DNA of 64,000 nt from Burkholderiales bacterium (lineage in GTDB: Bacteria > Pseudomonadota > Gammaproteobacteria > Burkholderiales > Burkholderiaceae_C): NCBI GenBank assembly GCA_019509985.1, contig JAEKLF010000040.1:1-64000 (forward strand), read 5' to 3'. Positions within the stretch are counted from its first letter, which is position 1; each line of letters starts with the position of its first letter. Positions 8,501 to 16,830 of this stretch are shown here, piece after piece. The notes under the pieces were generated by a model that had not been told where the DNA came from, ran no database searches, and was given only the letters and a program-made list of their open reading frames with translations. Both the position numbers and the translations under genes were made by a program.

Positions 8501-10659
8501 AAGGCGGCAGCACGCAGGCCAGCGACGGCGTCTATCTCGGCAACAGCGTGTACTCGCGCGGTTGGGATTCGGTGGGCAGCGACGGCGTGCGCCACGGCCC
8601 TGGCGACGCCGCTGGCGACGACGATAAGCTCGGCTACAGCATCCGCATCGCGGGCCGCAATCTGGGGCTGTTCGACAACACGACCGCCGTCGCCGATCTG
8701 CCGGGCCTCTTCACCGTGACGCCGCGCGACGGCACCAAGGTGCTCACCGATGCGCAGGCCTACCTCGTCGACAACAACGGCGCGCGGCTGGTCGATGCAG
8801 AGGGCAATCTCAGCCGCGCGGTGTCGGCCACAAGCGCGGTCAGCGGCGGCTCCGCGGTCACCTGCGGAAGCCAACCCAGCTGCGTCAACGACATCCGAAT
8901 CGCCACCGGTGCCAACGCCACAAGCAGCACAAGCGACGACAGCGCAGTCCTTGGCCTGGCCACGTCACGAACCGTCGCCAAGATCGAGGTCGCCAACAAC
9001 GTCGCGAACTTCCAGGACATCGATCCCATCACGCATGCGCTGAGCAGCGCCCTGGTGCCGACGACCGCGTCGGCCGTACCGAAGGTGGTGCTCGACACCG
9101 ACTTCGTCGGCGGCGTGGTCAACAGCGTCGTCACCGGCGACACCGCATTGGCTGGTCGGCTATCGCTCCGTGGCTTCACACCCGTGCTCGGTGGCCTAAG
9201 CGCGGCGCCCGCCAGCGTCACACCGGCTGTCGACGGCAAACTTCGACGGGCCTCGACGCGCGGCGTCGCGCTCAAGCTGCTCGGCTTCGAGACCGCGCAG
9301 GATGCATCGACCGAAGTGTGGAACGACCTGGTCGCGTTCGCCATCGGTCCGAAGGGCGTGATTCCCTCGCCCACGCAAAAAATAGACTTCTTCACGCCCC
9401 TGTCGTATGGCGTCGACCAGGACGGCAACGACAACGGCAAAGGCCGAACCTTCCAGCAGGTTCCCGATGCCAATGGCGAGGGTCTGATGGCGCCGCCGGT
9501 CAATGGCGCGTTCAAGCTGATCGTCAAGGACATCAACGGCTGCGGCGTGTTGCCCTGCACCGAGATTTACGAACTGCAGCGGCTTACCGGCGCGTTGAGC
9601 AGCTTCGCGCAGGTGAAGAGCGCCACACTCGTCTACGGTCCCAAGCAGGTCGACACCCTCACGGTGCCGACGACCCTGACCAACCTGTTGGGCGTTGCGC
9701 TCGACACCGTGCTGCAGATCCGGTTCGCCGGAGCACCGACGTTCGCGACGCGTGGTAGCGCCGGCGGGGTCCAGGTGCGCGGCACGGTGATGAGCGCCGG
9801 TGAAGCCCGGTTCGGCGGTTCGTTGACCGCGGTCAACGAACCCGCGGCACAGAGCCCCCTGGTCAGCGTTACGCTGCCGCCGTGGTCCCAGGGGGCGGAT
9901 GGCACCTTGACCCCGCAGGTGTTCAACTTGTACAGCGCACCGACCGGCTATGTGCTCGGCCGCAGCGTCGTCGACTCGTCGACCTCGAACGCCACCTACC
10001 CGCCGAGCGAACGCGGCACGCGCGTCGAAGTCTTCGACGGCATCCTCGACACCCAGCTCGGCCGGGTCATCAGCGACAGCAACGGCGGCGTCAATTTCAT
10101 CCCCGGTTTCGGCGGCATCCAGCCTGGCAAGAACAACAGCACCACCGGGTTCACCAGCGTCGGCGCGTCGGTCGGCAGCAGCGCTGGTCGGTCCGGTGCG
10201 ACGGCGACGAGCGTGGCATCGGCACGGCCGGTCAGCGGCACGATCGGGACGGGTGCAGGTGCGGCTGTCGGCGCAGCGCCGACGGCGGCGAGCGACCCGG
10301 GCTTCGTGCCGCATGTCGACGTGGCCGATCGCAGTGCGCAAGATGCGTTGACCGCAGCCGACCCGAAGGCCAGGACGAACACCGGCGACGAGCCAGCGCA
10401 AGCCGACCTGATCGAAATCGGCCTTGGCCCCGCGGCGATGGCCGACCTCGGCCGCAACGGCAGCTTGGGCGGCGCGACCAACAACGTCTTCAAGCGCAGC
10501 TACCAGGTCGCGGCCAGCAGCGACGCCGTGGTCTGCGCGCCGGGCGCGATCGCGCAGCGCAACGCCGTGCCGCGACCTGCGGCAGACGGCACAGCCACCT
10601 CGACCACGCCGTCCCCGGCCATCGCGCTGGCCCGCGACTGCAAGCCGTCGCGCCGTTGA
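5596..10659 (+). CDS. TpsA-type filamentous haemagglutinin-family exoprotein
   Basis: The predicted product has 1687 residues. An extended signal peptide (about residues 1-46) has a basic front, then LSLAGLIALAVAPVVF, and ends near TAFA. The two-partner secretion domain follows at about 47-300, with the hallmark NPNGVLFG at residues 127-134. The rest is long, Gly/Ala/Thr/Ser-rich beta-helix sequence made of degenerate strands such as SGDIALTSGGKLAV. The protein ends with a short cysteine-containing tail (VVCAPG and RDCKPSRR). I see no CdiA-type VENN boundary and no obvious toxin domain. The ATG at 5596 follows CAAGGAG at 5584-5590. The protein should cross the outer membrane through the TpsB pore and be displayed or released. 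A caspase-like gene begins 13 bases after its stop. That pairing recurs in some bacteria and suggests processing or joint action, which is inference. Confidence 0.85.
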   Translation: MTNRSIRSRLHTLRTPHPARAGRLSLAGLIALAVAPVVFTSTAFAGPEGGAVTAGQARVSKAGNMTTIQQQSSRAVIDWRSFNVGASEAVTFAQPDARSATLNRILGTDGSTILGHITANGSVYLVNPNGVLFGSDAQVNVGALVASTANITNANFMAGNDRFDQPGNASAKVENRGTIRIADRGIAALVGRQVSNSGFILATLGKVALAGGDAFVLDMTGDRLVNLILDPAALEQVRDAQGVPLIARVDNTGNIQANGGRIEFSADTVSRLLDNVINVQGDVRAVSVDAAGGVISLRGGATTDATLGGVLQPGGRTGLVDVSGRDITLMSSAQFDLGQGADLHLAASRNLALNAPLNGLRSGSVAGASVTASAGQDLTISQNIALNDGALSLTATSGRLTAAGGTVLQAGNQAISLRGGAGVSVDRVLTSGAVDIASAAGAVDVTSAIVAPSATATDAVPVARLSVSAALDVTLAGALASGDIEVRSGADLTLRSASIESRGGNVGLRTDGRVGAADAALGVVAGSGNATIAAGGDLDLPAIIASGDIALTSGGKLAVAQTLGGAGATASRSVGVDGGGDVSLAAGAHAGAIRIGSRNGGVTSGDLVASGGVSVVAGGGHAGTAAAPLKVSAGDSTDAAGGVSIEGRDGIAIATLVTPGAVLLRSGSGGVAVASAITGSTASDLAAATPARTIRIEAAGDVDLSGARAGAGGVTVTGPSAGTGAGNFTLNDQPHTVGGLLLAGGSLLSDGDVSVTSIGALRTDALVLSGGTVSLTSIAGPLTIGTAGVRTTTPGRGISLLAAGDLNLNGDLQAQAATISVTSSGGAVTALVGTAGADPVAGDATIEAGSDAQASKVAIAANGDVTLGGVRSGGSVLVSSANGNVMLLSPLGGANTGYAGYANGYQSALRPDVGTLTVSAPKGSIELNGLNLDGLADPHAAGNGLFVSAGRMVLSNGLVAVNKGDIVLQGGSTQASDGVYLGNSVYSRGWDSVGSDGVRHGPGDAAGDDDKLGYSIRIAGRNLGLFDNTTAVADLPGLFTVTPRDGTKVLTDAQAYLVDNNGARLVDAEGNLSRAVSATSAVSGGSAVTCGSQPSCVNDIRIATGANATSSTSDDSAVLGLATSRTVAKIEVANNVANFQDIDPITHALSSALVPTTASAVPKVVLDTDFVGGVVNSVVTGDTALAGRLSLRGFTPVLGGLSAAPASVTPAVDGKLRRASTRGVALKLLGFETAQDASTEVWNDLVAFAIGPKGVIPSPTQKIDFFTPLSYGVDQDGNDNGKGRTFQQVPDANGEGLMAPPVNGAFKLIVKDINGCGVLPCTEIYELQRLTGALSSFAQVKSATLVYGPKQVDTLTVPTTLTNLLGVALDTVLQIRFAGAPTFATRGSAGGVQVRGTVMSAGEARFGGSLTAVNEPAAQSPLVSVTLPPWSQGADGTLTPQVFNLYSAPTGYVLGRSVVDSSTSNATYPPSERGTRVEVFDGILDTQLGRVISDSNGGVNFIPGFGGIQPGKNNSTTGFTSVGASVGSSAGRSGATATSVASARPVSGTIGTGAGAAVGAAPTAASDPGFVPHVDVADRSAQDALTAADPKARTNTGDEPAQADLIEIGLGPAAMADLGRNGSLGGATNNVFKRSYQVAASSDAVVCAPGAIAQRNAVPRPAADGTATSTTPSPAIALARDCKPSRR

Positions 10660-10672
10660 TCGACGACGGCGC

Positions 10673-13600
10673 GTGTCGCGGATCGCCTTGAACTCGGCGG
10701 CACGACCTTGGCTCGCCGCCGCCACGCTTTGCGGCCTCGCACTGATGCACGCCGGTGCGCGTGCTGCGACCGCGCCGCGTGCGCCGGCATCCCCGTCTAC
10801 AGCCGCAACGGCATCCAGAGCCGCCGCCGCGGCCGATACCGCGCCCTCCACCCTGCCGCAGGTGCGTGTCGTGCAATCGATGCACACCGCGCCGATCGAT
10901 CAGATCCGAGCCGACGCGCGCTTCGAGCGGCTCGTCACCGCGTCGAGCGACAAGACACTGCGCATCTGGCGACTCGCCGATCTACAGCCGCTGCGCACAG
11001 TCGCGCTGCCGGCCGAAATTGGGCGCGAGGGCACGCCGTATTCGGTCGCGATGTCGGCCGACGGACAGCGCATCTACGCGGCCGGCTACACCGGCTGGGA
11101 TTGGCACCGCGGCGCGCACATCTATGCGGTCGACGCAACCACGGGCCGCATCACAGGCACGTTCGGCGCCTTCAAGGGCGAAGTGGTGACCGCGCTCGAC
11201 CTATCGCCCGATGGCCGCCGTCTGGCCGTCGGCCTCGGGATCGGCGGCGTCGCCGTGCTCGACATCGCCAGCCGCAGACCACTGAGCGCTCGCGGCGACA
11301 CACAATACGCCGGCCCGGTAATGTTCGCGCACCACGCAGCGGACGGTCGCCTTGCTACGTCGTCGGCCGATGGCTGTCTGCGCGTGTACGCGGCCGACGG
11401 CCACTTGCTCCGTCGCGTGCAGTTCCCCCCGCGCCCGCCCGATCAGCGCCAGTGCACCGGCGGCGAATTGGGTGGCGTGCGTTTCTCGCCCGACGGCCGC
11501 TGGCTCGCGCTCGGCCACCGCGGCAGCGCAGAGGTCGGTGTGTTCGACGGCCGTTCGCTGCAGCTCGTGCGCACGGTGCGCGTCACCGACGCGGCGCAGA
11601 AGTCGCTGTGCTGCATCGCGTGGTCGCCCGACAGCGGGACGCTCTTCGTCAACGGCACGGTCGAGAGTGATCAGCCGACGCCGCTCTACCGCATCCGCGA
11701 CCCGGCGCGCGGCGTGCCCGAGCGCCTGGATGTAGGCCAACAGCAGTTCAGCAACATGCTGCCGATGCCCGACGGCTCGCTGGTCTTCGCCACCACCGTG
11801 CCCTCTCTCACGCGGCTCGGCGCGGATGGGCACGTCGCGCTGCGTCAAGATGGCCGGCCACTCTCGGTGACGCCCGACAACGTCGACTTCCATCGCACAC
11901 GCAACAGGCCGAGCGCCTTCGTGGTCGCCGCGGACGGGCACGCGATAGAGTTCGAGGCCACGGCCGGGCAGTGGCTGCGCGCTGACCCGATGCACGCCGA
12001 TGCTGGCCAGGCGTTGACTGCTCCTCGCGCAACCGATCCATCGTTAAGCGGCGCGCGGCACAGCGGTGCCGTGCTCGTGCAGACCGACACCGGCCCGTTC
12101 AACCACCGCCAGCCGACGCTGCTCAACAAGATCGCGGTGAAACTCGACTTCGAGGAGGGCGTGCGCAGCTGGGCGGTTCATCCGCGCGTGCCGATCGCTG
12201 CGCTCGGCACGCAGTGGCGATTGCACCTGCTCGACGCGCGTGCGCGGCCGATGCCGGGCTGGGAGACACCACCGTTCCTTTCCGCGCCGGCTTGGCACAC
12301 GGTCATCACTGAGGACGGCCGCTGGGTCGTCGTTGCGGTCGGCGACGGCACGGTGCACTGGTTTGACGTAGCAAGCGGGCGGGAGCGGCTCGGGTTATTC
12401 GTGCATGCGAATGGCACCGACTGGGTGGCATGGCGGCCCGACGGCTACTACGCCTCATCGCCGCAGGGCGATCGCTATGTCGGATGGCTCGTCAATCGCA
12501 AGGAAGGCGAGTCGCCTGACTTCTTTCGCGCGGTGCAGTTCGAGCGCGAGCTGTACCGACCTGATCTCGTTCGGCTGACGCTCGGCCCGAGCGCCACTGT
12601 CGATCGCTTCGACCGCTCGGCACAGCAGCTCGCACAGATGCTCGCAGCGTTGACGCCGCCGCGGGTGCGGATTGAGTCCATCGTCGCGGCGACCGAGCCG
12701 GGCACGATGGCGATCCGATTCACGGCCGAATCAACCGGCCGGCCAATTGACGAGGTCGGCGTATATGTTGATGGCCTGCCGGTGCTCCGCGCGGCAGAGC
12801 GCGCCGTCTCCGGTGCGCAAAAGAACCGCGTCACGCGCACCGTGCTTGCACGCATTGCAAGTGCGTCGGCGCAGGTGCGCGTCGAAGCCGAGTCGGCACG
12901 TGCGCTGGGCCTGGACGAGTCAATGTCGGTCGATAGCGCAGGCCCGGTCGTCGCACGCGCGGTCGGCACCCTATGGGTCGTCGCGATCGGTGCGGAGCGC
13001 TTCGACAGGGCTACCGGCCTGCGCCCGCTGCCGTTCGCGACCAACGACGCCGCCGAGCTGGCGAAGGCATTCGCGGCACAGAAGGGCAAGGTGTTCGCTG
13101 ACACCCGCATCACACTGTTGACCGACAAGGCGACGTCCCTCGCGCTCAAGCCGACGCGCACCAACATCCTCGGGCAGCTGCGTCTGCTCGAGCAGATGCA
13201 GCCGGACGACACGGTCGTCGTCTTCCTCGCGTCGCATGGCATCACCGACGTTGCTGAGTACTACGTGATGACGCAGGACGCCACTGCGGCCGATGTGGGC
13301 AAACTGGTCGCCGCGCAGGCCTCGAAGACGCGGCTCGCCGAGGGCACGGTGCCTTCGCTGCTTTCGGGCACGGAACTGCTCGCAGCACTGCGACGTCTGC
13401 CCGGGCGGCGCGTGTTGATGCTGGACACCTGCCGCGCGGGCGCACTCGGCAGAAGCGACCCGTATTCCCTGATAAAGCGCAGTGCGTCCGCCCAGCTCGC
13501 GCTGGTGTCGGCCTCGCGCGGTGACCAGTCTTCATACGATGCGCCGAGCCAGCCGCATGGGATCTTCACGTTCGCGATGATTCGCGCGCTCACAGACCCG

Positions 13601-13786
13601 GCGCTGGCGCCGCGTGGCCCGGTCACGCTGCGGGCAGCGTTCGACGCGACACTGCCTCAGGTCGACGCGATGCTGCGTCAGCTGCAAGACGGGGTGCGCG
13701 ACCCGGTCCGTCGTGCGGCACTCCAACAGATGCCAGTAATGTCGGCGCCACGCGCGGTCGAAGTGTCGGTGTTCGGCCTGCGATGA
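10673..13786 (+). CDS. secreted beta-propeller / caspase-like (C14) protease
   Basis: The 1037-residue product starts at a GTG (10673), or a TTG five codons on. It has a signal peptide (ALNSAARPWLAAATLCGLAL, cleavage near ARA). WD40-like blades occupy roughly residues 60-560, with repeats such as FSPDGRWLALGH and DKTLRIWRLADLQ. A beta-rich linker follows, then a caspase-like domain at about 760-1037. The catalytic dyad is visible: H855 in FLASHGITD and C920 in LMLDTCRAG, both in the usual metacaspase/caspase setting. The next segment (SASRGDQSSYD) also fits the fold. The gene follows the TpsA gene by 13 bases and has no strong ribosome site, so it probably depends on upstream translation. A signal peptide on a caspase-like enzyme puts it in the periplasm or outside, where the TpsA protein is a natural substrate or partner. 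That role is inferred. Confidence 0.82.
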   Translation: MSRIALNSAARPWLAAATLCGLALMHAGARAATAPRAPASPSTAATASRAAAAADTAPSTLPQVRVVQSMHTAPIDQIRADARFERLVTASSDKTLRIWRLADLQPLRTVALPAEIGREGTPYSVAMSADGQRIYAAGYTGWDWHRGAHIYAVDATTGRITGTFGAFKGEVVTALDLSPDGRRLAVGLGIGGVAVLDIASRRPLSARGDTQYAGPVMFAHHAADGRLATSSADGCLRVYAADGHLLRRVQFPPRPPDQRQCTGGELGGVRFSPDGRWLALGHRGSAEVGVFDGRSLQLVRTVRVTDAAQKSLCCIAWSPDSGTLFVNGTVESDQPTPLYRIRDPARGVPERLDVGQQQFSNMLPMPDGSLVFATTVPSLTRLGADGHVALRQDGRPLSVTPDNVDFHRTRNRPSAFVVAADGHAIEFEATAGQWLRADPMHADAGQALTAPRATDPSLSGARHSGAVLVQTDTGPFNHRQPTLLNKIAVKLDFEEGVRSWAVHPRVPIAALGTQWRLHLLDARARPMPGWETPPFLSAPAWHTVITEDGRWVVVAVGDGTVHWFDVASGRERLGLFVHANGTDWVAWRPDGYYASSPQGDRYVGWLVNRKEGESPDFFRAVQFERELYRPDLVRLTLGPSATVDRFDRSAQQLAQMLAALTPPRVRIESIVAATEPGTMAIRFTAESTGRPIDEVGVYVDGLPVLRAAERAVSGAQKNRVTRTVLARIASASAQVRVEAESARALGLDESMSVDSAGPVVARAVGTLWVVAIGAERFDRATGLRPLPFATNDAAELAKAFAAQKGKVFADTRITLLTDKATSLALKPTRTNILGQLRLLEQMQPDDTVVVFLASHGITDVAEYYVMTQDATAADVGKLVAAQASKTRLAEGTVPSLLSGTELLAALRRLPGRRVLMLDTCRAGALGRSDPYSLIKRSASAQLALVSASRGDQSSYDAPSQPHGIFTFAMIRALTDPALAPRGPVTLRAAFDATLPQVDAMLRQLQDGVRDPVRRAALQQMPVMSAPRAVEVSVFGLR

Positions 13787-14016
13787 GAGGCAGGGAGCCG
13801 ACTGGCCGAAGAACCTATGAGCAGACGCTCGGAACTGCGCTACCTGGCACGCTCCCCGGTCTCCGTACTTGCTCGGGTCAAACGACCAGCGGCCATGCAC
13901 ATCGCAGACGCTGCCGCCGCGGGCGGCTTGTGTCGCCCGTGCGCTCATTTGGTAAGCTTTCTCCCCAGACGATCTTCGGCTCAAAACCCAGCCAACAGGG
14001 TCGCAGGGAGCGGGGA
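13787..14016. other. intergenic gap inside the plus-strand block
   Basis: These 230 bases separate the caspase-like gene from the DUF4062 gene. No coding frame is convincing. A purine-rich AGGGAGCGGGG lies just before the ATG at 14017 and is the ribosome site for the next gene. An internal promoter for the four-gene MoxR cluster is plausible here, but I cannot point to clear boxes. Confidence 0.4.
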
Positions 14017-14706
14017 ATGAGTTCACTCAAGGAAATCCGCGTCTTTCTTGCGTCGTCGCAAGAACTCAAAGCCGATCGCGAGTCCTTCGAGATCATGATC
14101 GGACGCCGCAACAAGGACTGGGCGCGCCAGGGTGTGCACCTGCGTCTGGAGATCTGGGAAGACTTCGTCGACGCAATGTCCCAGACCCGGCTACAGGACG
14201 AATACAACAGGGCCATCCAGGACTGCGACGTGTTCGTGATGCTCTTCCACACCAAGGTGGGCAAATACACCGAGGAAGAGTTCACCGCCGCGTTCAAGCA
14301 GTTCCAAGCCACGGGCAAGCCCTTCATCTACACCTACTTCAAGAATGCGCCGGTCGACCTGAAAGCCGTCAGGGCCACCGACCTGGTCAGCCTCGAAGCC
14401 TTCCAGGCCCGGCTGAAGGCGCTCGGCCACTTTCAAACCGAGTACGAGGACGACGAAGGCCTGCAACTGCACTTCTGGCAGCAACTCGACAAACTGGTGG
14501 CGAACCGCTTCATCCGATTTCCCGCCGAAAGCGACCTGGGCACGGATACGCGCTACGAGGCTACGGTCACCGGCAGCGGCGCCGCTGCTCAGGGTGAGGG
14601 TGCCACAGCACTGGGGGCCGGCGCGGTGCAATTGGGCGGTAGCAATGCGGGCACGATCAACACTGGAACGATGGCCACTTTCACCGTCACTCGCGGGCGC
14701 CGCTGA
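14017..14706 (+). CDS. DUF4062-domain protein with a Gly/Ala-rich tag
   Basis: The protein has 229 residues. The first 100 match the DUF4062 pattern: a strand with RVFLASSQELKADRESF, then EIWEDF, then a strand with CDVFVMLFHTKVGKYTEEEF. DUF4062 is a Rossmann-like, TIR-resembling domain common on STAND-type immune proteins. After about residue 165 comes a short Gly/Ala-rich segment (about 183-217, TVTGSGAAAQGEG... to NAGTINTG). It closely matches the N-terminus of the next protein and probably acts as a homotypic contact. The ATG at 14017 follows a good purine-rich site. The stop overlaps the next start (TGATG), showing tight coupling. I infer a sensor or effector role in a conflict system; no catalytic residue can be assigned with confidence. 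Confidence 0.75.
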   Translation: MSSLKEIRVFLASSQELKADRESFEIMIGRRNKDWARQGVHLRLEIWEDFVDAMSQTRLQDEYNRAIQDCDVFVMLFHTKVGKYTEEEFTAAFKQFQATGKPFIYTYFKNAPVDLKAVRATDLVSLEAFQARLKALGHFQTEYEDDEGLQLHFWQQLDKLVANRFIRFPAESDLGTDTRYEATVTGSGAAAQGEGATALGAGAVQLGGSNAGTINTGTMATFTVTRGRR

Positions 14707-15803
14707 TGAGCGAGCCGACGTCCACATCCAGCGCCACGGTGGACGGTAGCGGCGCGGCCGCGCAGGTCGGTGGCACGGCGCTGGGCCAAGGCGCCGTGAA
14801 GCTGGAGGGCGACAATGCCGGCATCATCAACACCGGCAGGGGAATCTTCAACCTCATTCTGGACGCCGGCAGCCTGGATGACCATGCTCTGGCCCGGCTC
14901 GTCGCCCAGCAGAGCGCCGCGTTGCGGCAAGACCAGGCCCCTGACCCACTGAAACTGCCGCTGCTTTGCGACCGCGACGAACAGCACGTCGTCGTGAAGA
15001 CCGCGGTGACCTCGCTATTGAGTAGCGAGCAGCGTCGGCCACTGGTGCTGGCGCTCTTCGGTCGCAGCAACGAGGAGCACCATGCCTTCGTCGAACGGCT
15101 GGAGAGCTTCTCGATACCGCAACTGCTCAAGGGCACTACTTTGGTTTCAACCGATCGCTTCATTGCGATCTATGAACAGGTGCCTTTCGACAGCGACCAG
15201 GAGAGTTTCAACGACCGGCTTCGCAGTCAGATCGTGGACAGATTGCCGTTCACACCCAGCGTGCCCATTGCGGACGACGAGACCCTGCTGCGCGAGTTGA
15301 GGGCCGCCAAGCGCCCAACGCTGGTGGTGACGCTGAGCTGGCACATCACCGAACTGGGCAACCAAGCCGCGCAGGCCTTGCAGCGCCTGTTCAACTACTG
15401 GGCGCAGTTCCCGTCGGCGGGCTCAAAGATGCTCATCGCCTGCATCGTTAGCGTCAAGTACGACTGCAGCCCGGCCGCCGCCCGCAGCGGCTGGAGGAAG
15501 TGGTTCGGCGGTGGCGCAGTTCCGGAGGCTGACGGCAAGGCCGCCGCGCTGAAGGCCGTCGTCGATCAGTCGGCGGCCGATTTCGCGCGCGACTCGCGCG
15601 TCATCTGGCGCTCCCCGCCCGAGTTGCCCCTCGTGAAGATCGGTGACCTGCTGCGCTGGCGAGATGCCGCGCTCGGCATGGGCGCCGGCCATATCGCGAT
15701 CCAGGAACTCACCCAGGACCTCACCCACGAGCCCCGTCCCATGGAATGGGTGCTCCACGGGCCAAACGGGCTCCTGACCACAACCAAGCCCCGCCTTCCG
15801 TAG
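14706..15803 (+). CDS. probable inactive-STAND-type protein with a matching Gly/Ala tag
   Basis: The 365-residue product begins with the same tag as its upstream neighbour (residues 11-44, TVDGSGAAAQVGG... to NAGIINTG). A helical linker and then a domain starting at LPLLCDRDEQ (about 85-95) follow. That opening, and the strand RPLVLALFGR, resemble the inactive STAND (iSTAND) P-loop-like domains found in MoxR/vWA conflict systems. A functional Walker A (GxxxxGKT) is absent, which agrees with an inactive NTPase fold. Later parts (LVVTLSWHITEL, WVLHGPNGLLT) are not recognised. The start overlaps the DUF4062 stop, and the MoxR gene begins 10 bases after this stop. The gene therefore belongs to the four-gene unit and probably acts as a scaffold joining the DUF4062 protein to the ATPase. 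The iSTAND label is pattern-based and needs profile confirmation. Confidence 0.6.
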   Translation: MSEPTSTSSATVDGSGAAAQVGGTALGQGAVKLEGDNAGIINTGRGIFNLILDAGSLDDHALARLVAQQSAALRQDQAPDPLKLPLLCDRDEQHVVVKTAVTSLLSSEQRRPLVLALFGRSNEEHHAFVERLESFSIPQLLKGTTLVSTDRFIAIYEQVPFDSDQESFNDRLRSQIVDRLPFTPSVPIADDETLLRELRAAKRPTLVVTLSWHITELGNQAAQALQRLFNYWAQFPSAGSKMLIACIVSVKYDCSPAAARSGWRKWFGGGAVPEADGKAAALKAVVDQSAADFARDSRVIWRSPPELPLVKIGDLLRWRDAALGMGAGHIAIQELTQDLTHEPRPMEWVLHGPNGLLTTTKPRLP

Positions 15804-15813
15804 GAGCCCCAAG

Positions 15814-16818
15814 ATGCCCTTTCCCTACATCGACGGCAAGCGCGGCGCCGAACCGCCCAAGGAGCCCGTCGCGCTGCCTACCGCCCAGCGGGCCGCGCAG
15901 GCGGCCCCAGCCGGCTACCTGGCCGACGAGCGGCTGGTGGATGCCATCAACGTGGCTCTGCTGCTGAGCCAGCCACTGCTGCTGACCGGCGAGCCCGGCA
16001 CCGGCAAGACGCAACTCGCGCACTGGCTGGCTTGGAAGCTCGGCTACGGCAAGCCGCTGGTGTTCAACACCAAGTCCGGCAGCACCGCGCGCGACTTGTT
16101 CTACACCTTCGACACGATGCGACGCTTTCACGTCGCGCAGACCAACGACAAGCTGGGCAGCACCGACAACGTCGACTACCTCAGCTACAACGCGCTGGGT
16201 TTGGCCATCCTCAACTCGCGCATGCGCAAGGACGTAGAAGCGGTGCTGCCCCGGGGCTTCGAGCACAACGGCCCCCGACGCGCTGTCGTGCTCATCGACG
16301 AGATCGACAAGGCCCCGCGCGACTTCCCCAACGACCTGCTGCACGAAATCGACGCCATGGCCTTCCGCGTGGCCGAGGTGCGCAACATCGAGGTCACGGC
16401 CGGCGACGACAAGCGCCCCGTGCTCGTGCTCACCAGCAACTCCGAGCGCAACCTGCCCGACGCTTTCCTGCGCCGCTGCGTGTTCTACAACATCCCCTTT
16501 CCCACCACCACGCGGCTCGTGGACATCGTGCACGCTCGCCTGCCCACCTTCAAGGACGGCGCCCGCGCGCTGCTGGACGATGCGCTCAAGTTCTTCATCG
16601 AGCAGCGCGACGCCGGCATGCGCAAACCCCCCTCCACCGCCGAGCTGCTCAACTGGTTGCAAGCCATGGTGAGCCACGGCGCCAATCCCGCCGCGCCGCT
16701 CAAGGACTCGGCGGACGCCGTGCGCCGCAGCCTCTCTACGCTGGCCAAGACGCAGGACGACGCCGCCGAGCTGGCGGCCCGGCTCGACGCCCACATCACC
16801 GCCCGACAACCCGGCTGA
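15814..16818 (+). CDS. MoxR-type AAA+ ATPase
   Basis: The 334-residue protein is an AAA+ ATPase of the MoxR/dynein-related type. Walker A is GEPGTGKT at residues 59-66 and Walker B is VVLIDEID at 158-165. Sensor 1 lies in LTSNSERNLPDAFLRR, with N209 and candidate arginine fingers R220/R221. The insert carrying KSGSTARDLFYTFD is typical of MoxR ATPases in conflict systems. The C-terminal lid contains RKPPSTAELLNWL. The ATG at 15814 follows GGAG at 15804-15807. The gene lies 10 bases from its upstream and 12 bases from its downstream neighbour. MoxR ATPases usually work with a vWA protein as a chaperone-like remodelling pair, and the next gene supplies a vWA-like domain. All nucleotide-binding motifs are intact. 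Confidence 0.9.
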   Translation: MPFPYIDGKRGAEPPKEPVALPTAQRAAQAAPAGYLADERLVDAINVALLLSQPLLLTGEPGTGKTQLAHWLAWKLGYGKPLVFNTKSGSTARDLFYTFDTMRRFHVAQTNDKLGSTDNVDYLSYNALGLAILNSRMRKDVEAVLPRGFEHNGPRRAVVLIDEIDKAPRDFPNDLLHEIDAMAFRVAEVRNIEVTAGDDKRPVLVLTSNSERNLPDAFLRRCVFYNIPFPTTTRLVDIVHARLPTFKDGARALLDDALKFFIEQRDAGMRKPPSTAELLNWLQAMVSHGANPAAPLKDSADAVRRSLSTLAKTQDDAAELAARLDAHITARQPG

Positions 16819-16830
16819 AGCCGCCTCGCC

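Noticed and set aside
8600..10659. CdiA-type toxin at the TpsA C-terminus
   Set aside because: No VENN-like boundary, no toxin-like domain and no small immunity ORF follow; the next gene is the caspase-like protease.
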